From: Robertmurraya sp047302285
GTDB taxonomy: Bacteria > Bacillota > Bacilli > Bacillales > Cytobacillaceae
DNA: 64,000 nt
NCBI RefSeq assembly: GCF_047302285.1
Contig: NZ_CP154845.1
Span: forward strand, 186,001 to 250,000
Direction: 5' to 3'
A program made the translations under genes and the position numbers. Positions within the stretch are counted from its first letter, which is position 1. Each line of letters opens with the position of its first letter. Under the pieces are notes generated by a model. The model was given only the letters and a program-made list of their open reading frames with translations. It was not told the DNA's origin and made no database searches. Below, piece after piece: positions 17,510 to 26,762 of this stretch.

Positions 17510-18823
17510 ATGAAAAAATTCTCAGTCACCATTGCAGGCGGAGGTAGTACGTATACACCAGGAATCGTTCTATTAATGTTAGACAATCTTGATAGATTCC
17601 CCGTTCGTCAGATCAAACTTTATGATAATGATGAAGCTAGACAGAAAATCGTAGCAGATGCTTGTGAAATTTTAATTAAAGAAAGAGCACCAGAAATTGA
17701 TTTCGTTGCAACAACGGATCCAGAAACAGGATTTAGCGATATCGACTTTGTGATGGCTCATATCCGTGTTGGGAAATATGAAATGCGTGAATTAGATGAG
17801 AAAATCCCATTGAAATACGGTCTTGTTGGACAAGAAACTTGTGGACCAGGTGGAATTGCTTACGGTATGCGTTCTATCGGTGGCGTGATTGAAATGGTCG
17901 ATTATATGGAGAAATATTCACCTAATGCATGGATGCTAAATTATTCGAATCCAGCGGCGATTGTAGCGGAAGCGACGAGAAGATTACGTCCAAATTCTAA
18001 AATCCTTAATATTTGCGATATGCCAATCGGAATTGAAGCAAGAATGGCGAAGATTTTAGGGCTTTCTTCAAGAAAAGAAATGAATATTCGTTACTATGGT
18101 TTAAATCATTTTGGTTGGTGGACAGATATCCGTGACCAAGAAGGCAATGATTTAATGCCACAACTAATCGAACATGTTCAAGAGAATGGTTACGATGTTG
18201 GTATTCATAGCGATGGTAGCTGGCAAAGAACATTCCAAGCGGCAAAGGATACACAAGCCCTTGATCCGAAGACATTACCGAATACGTATCTAAAATATTA
18301 CTTCTTCCCAAATCAAGAGGTAGAGCATTCTGACCCAAATTATACGCGTGCAAATATGGTCATCGATGGTCGAGAAAAGAATGTATTCTCTGAATGTAAT
18401 CGCATTGTGGAAACAGGAACATCAGAAGGTACGACATTGAAAGCTGGAGATCATGCTTCCTATATCATTGATTTAGCACGTGCAATTGCCTACAATACCC
18501 ATGAAAGAATGCTATTAATTGTAGAAAACAAAGGGGCTATCTCTAATTTCGATGAAACAGCAATGGTTGAAGTGCCATGTATCGTTGGAGCGAATGGTCC
18601 AGAGCCATTAACGCAAGGTGAAATTCCTCGTTTCCAAAAAGGATTAATGGAACAGCAAGTTGCCGTTGAAAAATTAGTGGTAGAAGCATGGATGGAGCAA
18701 TCCTATCAAAAATTATGGCAAGCATTAACGCTATCTAGAACGGTCCCAAATGCTGCTGTAGCAAAACAAGTATTGGATGAGTTAATTGAAGCAAATAAGG
18801 CTTATTGGCCAGAATTACATTAA
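17510..18823 (+). CDS. malA: 6-phospho-alpha-glucosidase, GH4
   Basis: The 437-aa enzyme hydrolyses maltose 6-phosphate and related products delivered by MalP, using the NAD+- and Mn2+-dependent GH4 mechanism. It has the N-terminal nucleotide-binding loop (TIAGGGSTYTPGIV, about 6-19), the QETCGPGGIAYGMRSI segment, LNYSNPAAIVAEA and the metal-binding region NICDMPIG. Length and motifs match MalA/GlvA. AGGGAGAG precedes the ATG. It is the second gene of malP-malA-malR. Confidence 0.93.
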   Translation: MKKFSVTIAGGGSTYTPGIVLLMLDNLDRFPVRQIKLYDNDEARQKIVADACEILIKERAPEIDFVATTDPETGFSDIDFVMAHIRVGKYEMRELDEKIPLKYGLVGQETCGPGGIAYGMRSIGGVIEMVDYMEKYSPNAWMLNYSNPAAIVAEATRRLRPNSKILNICDMPIGIEARMAKILGLSSRKEMNIRYYGLNHFGWWTDIRDQEGNDLMPQLIEHVQENGYDVGIHSDGSWQRTFQAAKDTQALDPKTLPNTYLKYYFFPNQEVEHSDPNYTRANMVIDGREKNVFSECNRIVETGTSEGTTLKAGDHASYIIDLARAIAYNTHERMLLIVENKGAISNFDETAMVEVPCIVGANGPEPLTQGEIPRFQKGLMEQQVAVEKLVVEAWMEQSYQKLWQALTLSRTVPNAAVAKQVLDELIEANKAYWPELH

Positions 18824-18944
18824 TCAGAGAGGGGAGAAGTCGAATGATCGGCTCTCCCTATTTCTAAAAACAAGTATTCATTATACTCTCTCCCGATAAA
18901 AAGCTATAATAGAATTGTTATGCGATTTGTTGGAGGGAATGAAC

Positions 18945-19721
18945 ATGCTTCAGGATTTAATCAACAAACATTACGACAAATTAACGGAGAATGATTTAGA
19001 AACACTGCAATATGTCCTCAATCATATTGAAGCCTGTAGCAATATGAGTATCATGGAATTGGCAAAGGCCTGCGCAATGTCTAAATCTTCCATCTTAAGA
19101 ATGACACAGAAATTAGGATTTAGTGGCTATAGTGAGTTTAAGTATAGTCTGAAAAACGAACAACAAGAAATGAAACAACATCAAAATCTTTTTGACATCC
19201 AAGTAGAAGAGATCGAGATGACGAGAAAATTATTTAAACAGAACCAGATGGATCCCGTTTATCAGCATATCCATGAGGCAGAAACGATCTATGGCTTTGC
19301 AACAGGCTGGGGTCAAAAGAATGCCATGGAAGAGTTATCACGCAATCTCATTGCCTGTGATAAAAAGATGTTCATTATCCCGGCAGAACGGGAATTTGAT
19401 ATTCTTCTTTCTCGAATTAAACAGAACGACCTTGTCATGATCATTTCATTAAGCGGTGATGTGACCAATATTATGAATAGTGTTAGGCAACTCTCTTTCC
19501 GAGGGGTTCCGACACTTTCAATTACTAGCTTCAAAAATAATAAGCTAGCAGAACTTTCTACGTACAATGTCTACTATGAGTCGACAAAGCTTGGACGATA
19601 TTATGGTTTTGAACATCGATCCTTTATCGGGTTATTTTCTATTCTAGACCTTATTTATAGAGGATATTTGAATTTTGCGCTTGAAAAGGAGCGAGACGAT
19701 AATGAAGATACACCAGAATAA
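18945..19721 (+). CDS. malR: RpiR-family regulator of the mal operon
   Basis: The protein of about 258 aa has an N-terminal RpiR HTH (about 30-75, SIMELAKACAMSKSSILRMTQKLGFSGYSEF) and a C-terminal SIS sugar-phosphate-binding domain (about 105-230, VMIISLSGDVTNIMNSVRQL). In B. subtilis the homologue MalR/GlvR activates malA-malP. TTGGAGGG lies 9 bases before ATG 18945, better than the nearby ATG at 18939. Its 3' end overlaps the next gene by 20 bases. Confidence 0.88.
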   Translation: MLQDLINKHYDKLTENDLETLQYVLNHIEACSNMSIMELAKACAMSKSSILRMTQKLGFSGYSEFKYSLKNEQQEMKQHQNLFDIQVEEIEMTRKLFKQNQMDPVYQHIHEAETIYGFATGWGQKNAMEELSRNLIACDKKMFIIPAEREFDILLSRIKQNDLVMIISLSGDVTNIMNSVRQLSFRGVPTLSITSFKNNKLAELSTYNVYYESTKLGRYYGFEHRSFIGLFSILDLIYRGYLNFALEKERDDNEDTPE

Positions 19722-20154
19722 CACAAACAGATGGTATACAATGATCCTCGTATTATCGGTACTGATTCCCATTCTCTATGTGGTTTACTTATTTTTAGTG
19801 ATACAGGGTAGCGAGCAATCAATTGAAGGATTTTTGAATTCACAGCCCATCTATGCGGTTATTATGTTGATTGGTTTTATTAATCCGATATGGGGTCATT
19901 TTCTTAATCAAATCCCAAAAGAGGAACGAGTGAGAAAAGGCAGAGGGGATCGATTCCTCGTGCTTATGCTGATTTCTCAATTAGTTGTAGGGAATATCAT
20001 TATGGTGATTCTTGCTTATCTCGCGAAGAGAAAGCTTTCATCCGCGTCAAATCCTCAACCATTAACGACAGTGGAAAAAATAGTTTCGAGTGTTCTCCTT
20101 GTATTATCCCTATTTGCTGGATTTATTTTATTAAAACTAACAATATTTTCATAA
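19702..20154 (+). CDS. Small membrane protein in the mal operon, unknown family
   Basis: The product has about 150 aa from ATG 19702, which lies inside the malR 3' end behind AAAAGGAGCGAG. It has four hydrophobic segments (about 10-32, 45-65, 85-110, 128-148). I do not recognise it. Its place between malR and the EIIA gene, with 18 bases to the latter, suggests co-transcription with alpha-glucoside uptake. Confidence 0.7.
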   Translation: MKIHQNNTNRWYTMILVLSVLIPILYVVYLFLVIQGSEQSIEGFLNSQPIYAVIMLIGFINPIWGHFLNQIPKEERVRKGRGDRFLVLMLISQLVVGNIIMVILAYLAKRKLSSASNPQPLTTVEKIVSSVLLVLSLFAGFILLKLTIFS

Positions 20155-20172
20155 GAAAGGTGGTCATTTTTC

Positions 20173-20664
20173 ATGTTGTCCAAATTATTTGGTAAAAAAG
20201 AGACGAAAGTTACAATTTATTCACCTGTAGATGGTGAGATTATTCCATTATCAGAAGTGCCTGATCCGGTGTTTTCTCAAAAAATGATGGGAGATGGTGT
20301 TGCGATTAAACCTTTAAATGGGACAGTTGTTTCCCCAATTGAAGGGAAAATCGTTCAAGTGTTTCCAACAAAGCATGCCGTAGGGCTTGAAACGAAGAAT
20401 GGTATTGAAATCTTAATCCATATCGGCCTTGAAACTGTTGAGATGAATGGTGAGGGCTTCGAAGCTCATGTAGCAACAGGAGACTCCGTAAAACCTGGAG
20501 ACAAATTAATTACCTTTGATCCAGAGTTAGTGAGAGAGAAAGCTGCCAGTGATATGATTCCTGTCATCATTACAAATACGGATCAAATGCAGTCGATTTC
20601 GAAAAGTGAAAAGCAATCTGTCCGTGCCGGTCAGGATGAAATCTTAACGATAGAAGTAAAATAA
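20173..20664 (+). CDS. Glucose-type PTS EIIA domain protein
   Basis: The 163-aa single-domain EIIA is of the Crr/EIIA-Glc type. The active histidine is His83 in ILIHIGLETV, with the supporting His68 in PTKHAVGLET. YSPVDGEIIPLSEVPDPVFS at the N-terminus is typical. MalP in the same cluster lacks an EIIA domain, so this protein probably supplies phosphate to it. In B. subtilis the comparable stand-alone gene is ypqE. AAAGGTGG precedes the ATG and a strong terminator follows. Confidence 0.9.
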   Translation: MLSKLFGKKETKVTIYSPVDGEIIPLSEVPDPVFSQKMMGDGVAIKPLNGTVVSPIEGKIVQVFPTKHAVGLETKNGIEILIHIGLETVEMNGEGFEAHVATGDSVKPGDKLITFDPELVREKAASDMIPVIITNTDQMQSISKSEKQSVRAGQDEILTIEVK

Positions 20665-20679
20665 TATCGAACGTAACGC

Positions 20680-20708
20680 AAGTGAAGATTGATATCTTCA
20701 CTTTTTTT
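20680..20708 (+). terminator. Terminator of the mal cluster
   Basis: AAGTGAAGAT pairs perfectly with ATCTTCACTT across a 4-base loop and is followed by a T run. Confidence 0.85.
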
Positions 20709-20741
20709 GTATCAAAAATGAGTACTGTTAAATGGTTTGGG

Positions 20742-20772
20742 GTCATTCCAAGAAGTATTTGGGATGACTTTT
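20742..20772 (+). terminator. Second terminator-like hairpin, likely intron target
   Basis: GTCATTCCAA pairs with TTGGGATGAC (one G-U pair) and is followed by TTTT at 20769-20772. The group II intron begins at the very next base. Group IIC introns are known to insert just after terminator stem-loops. Confidence 0.65.
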
Positions 20773-21415
20773 GTGCGCTTGGCAGCGCTTTTCTCTAGAG
20801 GGTGTAAATCCCTTACATGCCGTTGTGGCGGAAATGTTAGCTGACGGACAGTGCGAGTATCGTGAGGTTTCGTGCGGAGGGACCAAAGGCAAAATTCGGA
20901 ACAGGTGGCATTCACCGGTTGGCTGGTAGGATTGGAGAACCTTGCGAAAGATGGGGCAAACCAATACCACAAAAGAAATAAATCCTACAAGTTATGAGGA
21001 CTGGATTCGAATGAAAGAGAAATGACGTGACCCAAGGAGGTCTCATCTTCTCCACTACAAAGTGGTAAGCATCGTTCAAAACCCGAATGGACAAGAAGTG
21101 TGCGAAGGAAGGCGAGAAGTCAGAGCAGAGGATAGTAGTGAATAAGCTTACCGGAAAGGCCACAAAGGTAAGTGACTTGTCACGAGTTGATAAGGCAAAC
21201 ATTGACCGAAAAGGCAATGATTTGTGCGAAGCCTGTCTGTCCATGAAAGAGAAGGAAAGCCCTTATAGACTCAGTGTGTACTAAACAGAATACCGATGAG
21301 GCAGATAGCCGTAGATTCGGGACCGAATAGAAAGTAGGTTGTTTGTGGCGGAGTACAAACTTAATGACCTACGGATCTGTGAGAGGCGCATGAAATTTTC
21401 ATGCGCCTACTCTAT
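20773..21415 (+). mobile_element. Group II intron (probably class IIC) without a reverse-transcriptase ORF
   Basis: The 5' end GTGCGCTTGGCAGCGC, followed by CTAGAGGGTGTAAATCCC, resembles the start of group IIC ribozymes such as the Oceanobacillus iheyensis intron. A later GGAGGTCTC...AAGTCAGAGCAGAGG region also fits. The 3' end has a domain VI-like hairpin at 21380-21415 with a bulged A at 21409 and terminal CTACTCTAT. About 643 nt is the size of an ORF-less ribozyme, and no RT domain is encoded. Domain V is unclear: AGATAGCCGTAG (21303-21314) pairs with CTACGGATCT (21369-21378), but about 54 nt separate the strands. Confidence 0.7.
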
Positions 21416-21508
21416 TTAATACATTTATTCAATATTTTACATTATTTAATAATATAGGTTTGACAATAGTGTGTGTTGCACAGTATTATAAAAATAGGAG
21501 TTGATGAT

Positions 21509-21856
21509 ATGAACGATACAAATGAACATTTAGATAAATTAATGCAGGAGTTAAGAAGAGGGACACTGACAATTGGCGTATTAAGTCAGCTGTTCGAACC
21601 ACAGTACGGTTATTCTCTTGTAGCTTCATTAGAGGAGAGGGATTTCCCGGTGGAACCGGGGACCTTATATCCTTTACTTCGCAGATTAGAAAAGCAAGGA
21701 CTTTTGGAAAGCAAATGGGATACAAATGAAGCTAGACCTCGGAAATATTATCTTCTGAGTGAAACGGGAAAAGAAGTTTTTGAACAACTTGTTGTCGAGT
21801 GGAGAAGTATGGTGGAAAGCTTAGATAAACTGCTTGAAAACAAAGGAGGTAATTAA
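21509..21856 (+). CDS. PadR-family transcriptional regulator
   Basis: The 116-aa winged-helix protein is typical of PadR: GYSLVASLEERDFPVEPGTLYPLLRRLEKQGLL spans the recognition helix and wing, with a C-terminal dimerisation helix. ATG 21509 is chosen over an in-frame TTG at 21473 because a GGAGTTGATGAT site precedes it. The stop is immediately followed by the ATG of the HAAS-type membrane protein, a common pair in which PadR represses the operon. Confidence 0.9.
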   Translation: MNDTNEHLDKLMQELRRGTLTIGVLSQLFEPQYGYSLVASLEERDFPVEPGTLYPLLRRLEKQGLLESKWDTNEARPRKYYLLSETGKEVFEQLVVEWRSMVESLDKLLENKGGN

Positions 21857-22870
21857 ATGGAAACCATTGAACGTTATATTTACGCAGTGACACAAAAACT
21901 CCCCCATTCACAAAGGGATGATATTGCTATAGAGCTACGCGGTTTAATTGAAGATATGCTTGAAGAACGAGTGCAAGATGGTCAAGGGGTGGAAAAGCAT
22001 GTGGAGGAAGTCTTGCTGGAATTAGGGGAACCACGGAAATTAGCAGAAAAATACCGCGAAACTAAGCGCTATTTAATAGGTCCAGAATTATTCGATCCCT
22101 ATATAATGGTATTAAAAATTGCATTAATTTCCACTGGGGCTGTTATTGGAGTGGGGTTTATCATCAACATTATTTTGGATCCACCTTCTATTTTACAATC
22201 TTTCATTTCTTGTATCATTTCCTTAGTAACTGGCCTACCGATGGCTTATGGCTGGACGACATTTGCGTTTGCGATGATTCAATTTTCAGCTGAGAAAGAG
22301 ATTAACAAGACGACTAAGAAGGTAAAGGAAGGCTGGGATCCCTCTGATCTACCAGCAATTCCAGATCCAAGAGGGCAAGTAAAGCGAGGAGAAGCAATAA
22401 CTGGAATAGTATTTCTAATTATTTTATTGGTGATATTCGGGTTTTCCCATGAGTACTTTGGCGTATGGTTCTTTGAAGATGGAAAGTTTCGTAAGGTAAT
22501 TCCATTTTTTAACGAAGAATTGTATGGTTATTATTTCTTCTTTATTGTACTGATGTTCGGTTTTGGGATCATAAAGGAATGCTTGAAATTAATTTATGGA
22601 AGATGGACGATGAAGCTTGTTCTATTTACAACTATCGTAAATATCATTTCCTGTATTGGTTTACTATTCGTCATTGCAGAGCCGGCTATTTGGAATCCAA
22701 ACTTTATGAATCAATTAATTGAAAACGGGCTTATCTCTTCTGGGAGTGAAGCTTATAATGTAGTTAAGGTTATTTGGGAGAAAACGACAATCTGGCTATT
22801 TATTCTATGGTTACTAGCGTTAGTTTGGGATGTTGTTGATGGTTTCTTAAGAGTGAGGAAAAGTAGATAA
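21857..22870 (+). CDS. HAAS-domain membrane protein paired with PadR
   Basis: The 337-aa protein has an N-terminal HAAS/permease-prefix-like domain (about 1-75: IERYIYAVTQKLPHSQRDDIAIELRGLIEDML, LGEPRKLAEKYRE) and about six membrane segments. Such proteins are usually found next to PadR regulators and are thought to sense or signal at the membrane; no activity is established. AAAGGAGG precedes the ATG and the gene directly abuts padR. A hairpin at 22886-22917 follows. Confidence 0.8.
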   Translation: METIERYIYAVTQKLPHSQRDDIAIELRGLIEDMLEERVQDGQGVEKHVEEVLLELGEPRKLAEKYRETKRYLIGPELFDPYIMVLKIALISTGAVIGVGFIINIILDPPSILQSFISCIISLVTGLPMAYGWTTFAFAMIQFSAEKEINKTTKKVKEGWDPSDLPAIPDPRGQVKRGEAITGIVFLIILLVIFGFSHEYFGVWFFEDGKFRKVIPFFNEELYGYYFFFIVLMFGFGIIKECLKLIYGRWTMKLVLFTTIVNIISCIGLLFVIAEPAIWNPNFMNQLIENGLISSGSEAYNVVKVIWEKTTIWLFILWLLALVWDVVDGFLRVRKSR

Positions 22871-22885
22871 TGTTTGTAAACGTCA

Positions 22886-22917
22886 AAGCACAGTGAATGA
22901 TAAGATTCATTGTGCTT
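22886..22917 (+). terminator. Hairpin after the PadR/HAAS operon
   Basis: AAGCACAGTGAAT pairs with ATTCATTGTGCTT (one wobble) around a 6-base loop. The T run after it is weak, so termination efficiency is uncertain. Confidence 0.5.
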
Positions 22918-23056
22918 ATTTGTGTTGGAAAATAGTTGTTATTGCAAGAATCTTGGCAGAATGAGAGTTGTTTGCTAAAATTATTGATTGTGGCTCACCT
23001 ATTATTTTAGGGAGAGCGGGTAGGGAGAGGGCTAATTGAATAGTTAGGTATTTTAG

Positions 23057-24346
23057 ATGTTTAATCAACTTTTTCAGCTGGAAAAGAATGAGACAACGAT
23101 CAAACGGGAGCTGCTAGCAGGGGTAGTGAGCTTTTTTACGATCGTCTATATTATTGCGGTCAACTCACTGATTCTATCAGAAGCTGGAATTCCATTGGAA
23201 GCGGCGATTTTAGCGACGATTATCACTTCTTTTGCAGGTTGCTTTCTGATGGGATTTTGGGCAAATGTTCCGATTCTCCTTGTACCAGGAATGGGCGTGA
23301 ATGCCTTGTTTTCGTACACCATTGTTCAATCGATGGGGATGTCATGGCAAGAAGCATTAGCCGTTGTCTTTGTATCAGGGCTCATTTTTATGATCGTGGC
23401 ATTCTCACGCTTTTCTAAAACGTTGAGTGAGGCAATTCCCCAGTCTTTAAAAGAAGCGATCACGATTGGACTTGGATTCTTTCTCATGCTCATTGGCCTT
23501 GAAAAGGGTGGCATTGTCGAAAAGGGTACCAATTCGATTATTGCATTAGGGGAGCTAGGCGAACCGCAAGTGCTGGCAACGGTGCTAACATTTCTCATAG
23601 CGATCATTTTGTTTTTACGTAATGTGCCTGGGAACTTTCTGATTACAGTCGTGGTGGGAACAGGGTTAGCTTGGGCATTTGGAGTCATCGACTTCAAACC
23701 ATCAGAGACAGAGGCTTTTTCTCTTTCAGATTATATGGGCGTATTCGGGGCCTTGTCTTTTGACAATATCCTCTCATTAGGCTTTTGGATTGCTGTCTTT
23801 TCCTTAACGATGGTACTTGTCTTTGAAAACATCGGACTAGTACATGGTCATCTTTCCTTCATCAATCGTTCGGACCGGTTCTCCCGTGCTTTTCAAGCCA
23901 ATTCGGTATCTGTCTTTCTATCCGGTCTGTTTGGCTCAAGTCCAACTGTAGCAACAGTAGAAAGTACAGCAGGAATGGCTGCAGGTGGAAGAACAGGATT
24001 AACGACCGTAACGACAGGTGTTTTGTTTCTTCTTTCCGCATTTTTTATTCCGGTCATTAAACTGATCCCGAATAGCGCCGTTGCGCCGATCCTGATCATT
24101 ATCGGAGGACTAATGCTGCAAAACATTCGTAATCTGAATTTAGGAGATTTGAGTGAAAGCTTTCCAGCAATTTTTATCATTGCGATGATTCCTTTCACAT
24201 ACAGCATTGCTGATGGAATTGCCGTTGGATTCATTTTGTATCCGATCTTAAAAATTGCGATTGGAAAAGCGAAAGAAGTCTCGGTTACATTATACGTGAT
24301 TGCCAGTCTATTTCTTTTCAACTTTGTTTTTCATATAATGGGTTAA
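23057..24346 (+). CDS. NCS2-family purine permease (AzgA/PbuG type)
   Basis: The 429-aa transporter has about 12-14 helices. It shows the AzgA-like signatures GVVSFFTIVYIIAVNSLIL at the start, VPGMGVNALFSYT, and GSSPTVATVESTAGMAAGGRTGLT in the middle. Members import guanine, hypoxanthine or adenine by proton symport; it most resembles PbuG/PbuO. I looked for a purine riboswitch in the 186-bp upstream gap and saw none, so control differs from B. subtilis pbuG. The AGGGAGAGGG upstream is rather far from the ATG. Confidence 0.87.
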   Translation: MFNQLFQLEKNETTIKRELLAGVVSFFTIVYIIAVNSLILSEAGIPLEAAILATIITSFAGCFLMGFWANVPILLVPGMGVNALFSYTIVQSMGMSWQEALAVVFVSGLIFMIVAFSRFSKTLSEAIPQSLKEAITIGLGFFLMLIGLEKGGIVEKGTNSIIALGELGEPQVLATVLTFLIAIILFLRNVPGNFLITVVVGTGLAWAFGVIDFKPSETEAFSLSDYMGVFGALSFDNILSLGFWIAVFSLTMVLVFENIGLVHGHLSFINRSDRFSRAFQANSVSVFLSGLFGSSPTVATVESTAGMAAGGRTGLTTVTTGVLFLLSAFFIPVIKLIPNSAVAPILIIIGGLMLQNIRNLNLGDLSESFPAIFIIAMIPFTYSIADGIAVGFILYPILKIAIGKAKEVSVTLYVIASLFLFNFVFHIMG

Positions 24347-24350
24347 TCAA

Positions 24351-24383
24351 AAAAGCTCTCCGGGAACCTGGAGAGCTTTTTTT
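24351..24383 (+). terminator. Terminator of the purine permease gene
   Basis: AAAAGCTCTCC pairs with GGAGAGCTTTT and a T run follows. Confidence 0.85.
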
Positions 24384-24488
24384 GAACGATAAATCATGAT
24401 TTCCTTTTTATAACGGCTCTAAGAGAGATTCTAGTATACGATCTATCACTTTTGCATAGTGATGGGTCCTGTTATCAATGTACTACTT

Positions 24489-24746
24489 TTAATTATCATG
24501 GTTCTTTTTCCAGACCCCTAAAAGAATGTAAAAGATGGTAAAAACAAACCCTATTAAAATTAAAGTAGATACAAAGCTTTGCAACTCTTTTACGCTCAAG
24601 AAATAAGTAACGGAAGATATTATTCCAAAAAATAAAAAGAAGAGAGCATGATAAAATGACTTGTTTGATAGATTAACAATTTTATTCGTTCCTTGTGAAA
24701 GTAAAGCTGCTATTAAGAGGATTAAAAAGAGAATCAGCAAACGCAT
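24489..24746 (-). CDS. Small membrane protein, unknown family
   Basis: The 85-aa product has three hydrophobic stretches (about 2-17, 32-50, 57-79) and a charged C-terminus WKKNHDN. AAAGGGTTGAT on the minus strand precedes the ATG. It stands alone between a terminator and the repeat-rich gap before gntZ. Function unknown; it is probably real from its composition and start context. Confidence 0.55.
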   Translation of the reverse strand: MRLLILFLILLIAALLSQGTNKIVNLSNKSFYHALFFLFFGIISSVTYFLSVKELQSFVSTLILIGFVFTIFYILLGVWKKNHDN

Positions 24747-24927
24747 AGTATCAACCCTTTTGATAAAATTGGTAAATATGTAAAAATTATATCATAATTA
24801 AGAAGCTGATATCCTACCAGTGGCTGAATGTACAACCCCTCTATAATCTTCTCTAGCCTTTAACTTTTCTGAACGATAACAATATAAGCACCAGGCGATC
24901 CTACCTTCATCTAACCTCATTAAAGAA

Positions 24928-24966
24928 AAACAAGTGGGGAAAATTGCTTTTCCTCACTTGTTTTTT
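24928..24966. terminator. Strong bidirectional terminator hairpin
   Basis: AAACAAGTGGGGAAAA pairs with TTTTCCTCACTTGTTT across TTGC, with A and T runs on both sides. It directly precedes repeat copy 2. Confidence 0.7.
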
Positions 24967-24973
24967 CAGTTGT

Positions 24974-25311
24974 CAGGAATTTATAAATTCCCTCGACTTG
25001 TGGATGAGTGTTCAATAAAATGTTCGTATAAATAATAGGAATATCGGTATGAAAAAATAACAGGAAAAATTCCGCTTAATGAGAAACCATCATGAAAAAG
25101 AGCCGAAATAACAGGAAAAATTCCTGCTATTCACTCAAAAAATGCCCAAATAAACGATTTTGCTCTCCATAAGCGGAAAATCTTCCGTTATTTCCCCAAA
25201 AAGGGACTCCTTTGAGGAGATAACAGGAAAAACTCCGCTTAAGGGTGAGAGATGGTTGGATCGAATTAGTCAAACCGGAAGCTTCCTACATTTTGTAGGA
25301 GCATTTTTATT
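24974..25311 (+). repeat. Composite intergenic repeat, copy 2
   Basis: It has the same architecture as the copy at 15066. GGAATTTATAAATTCC, a perfect 16-bp palindrome, opens the copy; four ATAACAGGAAAAATTCC-type motifs follow (the third inverted); GCTTCCTACATTTTGTAGGAGC plus T run closes it. The closing hairpin lies 8 bases from the gntZ stop, so it might also terminate gnt transcription from the other side. Confidence 0.8.
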
Positions 25312-25318
25312 GATTTTA

Positions 25319-26719
25319 TCATGACCAGTTCGTATGAAAAGATCCTTCAGCATCTGTACGCTCATACGTATGGGCACCGAAATAATCACGTTGTGCCTGA
25401 AGTAAATGAGCGTTAGATCTTCCAGTACGATAGCTATCATAATACGTAAGGGAAGAGCTTAAGCAAGGAAATGCAACTCCTGACCCGATTCCCTCACAAA
25501 CGACCTTTCGTAGTCCAGTTTGATAGTCTTTCATCTTCTCGGCAAAATAAGGTGAGATTAATAAATTAGCTAAACTTGCTTGTTCTTCGTACGCTTCACT
25601 TATCACATTTAAAAATTGCGCACGAATGATACAGCCACCACGGAAAATGAGGGCAATATCCTTTAACGGCAAATTCCAGTCAAAAGGCTCTGAAGTCATT
25701 TTATACTGATTGAATCCTTGAGCATAAGCACAAATTTTCCCCATATATAAAGCTTGTCTTACATATTCGACCCACGTACTTTTATCTAATAGATTTAGCT
25801 CCTGTTCCGGACCAGTTAAGATCGATTGTGCCATCATTCGTTCCTCTTTTAAGGCTGAAATATAACGAGCAAAGAGAGATTCTGTGATGATCGATGTCGG
25901 AATTCCATGGTCAATTGCTTGGATACTCGTCCATTTTCCTGTTCCTTTTTGCCCCGCTTTATCGAGAATGACATCAATAAGTGGTTGTCCTGTTTTTTCA
26001 TCCTTTTTTCTTAAAATTTCAGCAGTAATCTCGATTAAATAACTTTGAAGTTCTCCTGCATTCCATTCTTCAAATACATCAGCAATTTCCTCAACCGATA
26101 ATTGAAGCTTTTCTCGTAAAAACGTATAGGCTTCAGCAATGAGTTGCATATCTGCATACTCAATCCCATTATGGACCATCTTCACGAAGTGCCCGGCTCC
26201 TTTTGGGCCGATATACACACAGCATGGGTTACCATCCACTTGAGCGGCTATTTTGGTGAGAATCGGAGCAGCTTTTTCATAGACATCACGGTCTCCACCA
26301 GGCATAATAGATGGCCCTGTTAAAGCTCCTACTTCACCACCGGAAATCCCAATTCCTAAATACCCGATCCCTTTTTCCTTCAACGCATCATAGCGACGTT
26401 CGGTATCTTTATAATGGGAGTTACCACCATCCATGATGATATCTCCTTGTTCAATGTGAGGGAGTAAGGTGTGGATGACTGAATCAATGGCAGCTCCGGC
26501 CGTTACCATCAAAAAGATCTTTCTCGGCTTTTCTAATGACTGTACAAAAGCATCAATTTCATAATAAGGAGTAACCGTTTGACCATCCAACTTTTCGATG
26601 AGCTTATCCGTTAAATCTCGTGTGTAATTATAGACAGCTACTTTCTCGCCGTTGTTTGCCATATTTAAGGCAATATTACTACCCATAACTCCTAATCCAA
26701 TAACACCAATCGTATTCAA
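25319..26719 (-). CDS. gntZ: 6-phosphogluconate dehydrogenase, decarboxylating
   Basis: The 466-aa enzyme oxidises 6-phosphogluconate to ribulose 5-phosphate and CO2. It has the N-terminal dinucleotide site GLGVMGSNIALNMANNG and the family signatures SGGEVGALTGPSIMPGG and KMVHNGIEYADMQLIAEAY (substrate and catalytic Lys). The length is standard. It is the last gene of gntR-gntK-gntZ, 43 bases after gntK. In B. subtilis the operon is gntR-gntK-gntP-gntZ; the permease is absent here. Confidence 0.93.
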   Translation of the reverse strand: MNTIGVIGLGVMGSNIALNMANNGEKVAVYNYTRDLTDKLIEKLDGQTVTPYYEIDAFVQSLEKPRKIFLMVTAGAAIDSVIHTLLPHIEQGDIIMDGGNSHYKDTERRYDALKEKGIGYLGIGISGGEVGALTGPSIMPGGDRDVYEKAAPILTKIAAQVDGNPCCVYIGPKGAGHFVKMVHNGIEYADMQLIAEAYTFLREKLQLSVEEIADVFEEWNAGELQSYLIEITAEILRKKDEKTGQPLIDVILDKAGQKGTGKWTSIQAIDHGIPTSIITESLFARYISALKEERMMAQSILTGPEQELNLLDKSTWVEYVRQALYMGKICAYAQGFNQYKMTSEPFDWNLPLKDIALIFRGGCIIRAQFLNVISEAYEEQASLANLLISPYFAEKMKDYQTGLRKVVCEGIGSGVAFPCLSSSLTYYDSYRTGRSNAHLLQAQRDYFGAHTYERTDAEGSFHTNWS

Positions 26720-26762
26720 TATTCTCTTCTCCTTTTTCTCATGGTTGATAGGGGAGTTGTCC

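Noticed and set aside
21087..21284. 65-codon frame inside the group II intron
   Set aside because: It has no reverse-transcriptase or maturase motif and lies in ribozyme sequence.
22871..23056. Purine riboswitch before the NCS2 permease
   Set aside because: I could not find the conserved loop sequences or the three-way-junction pattern.
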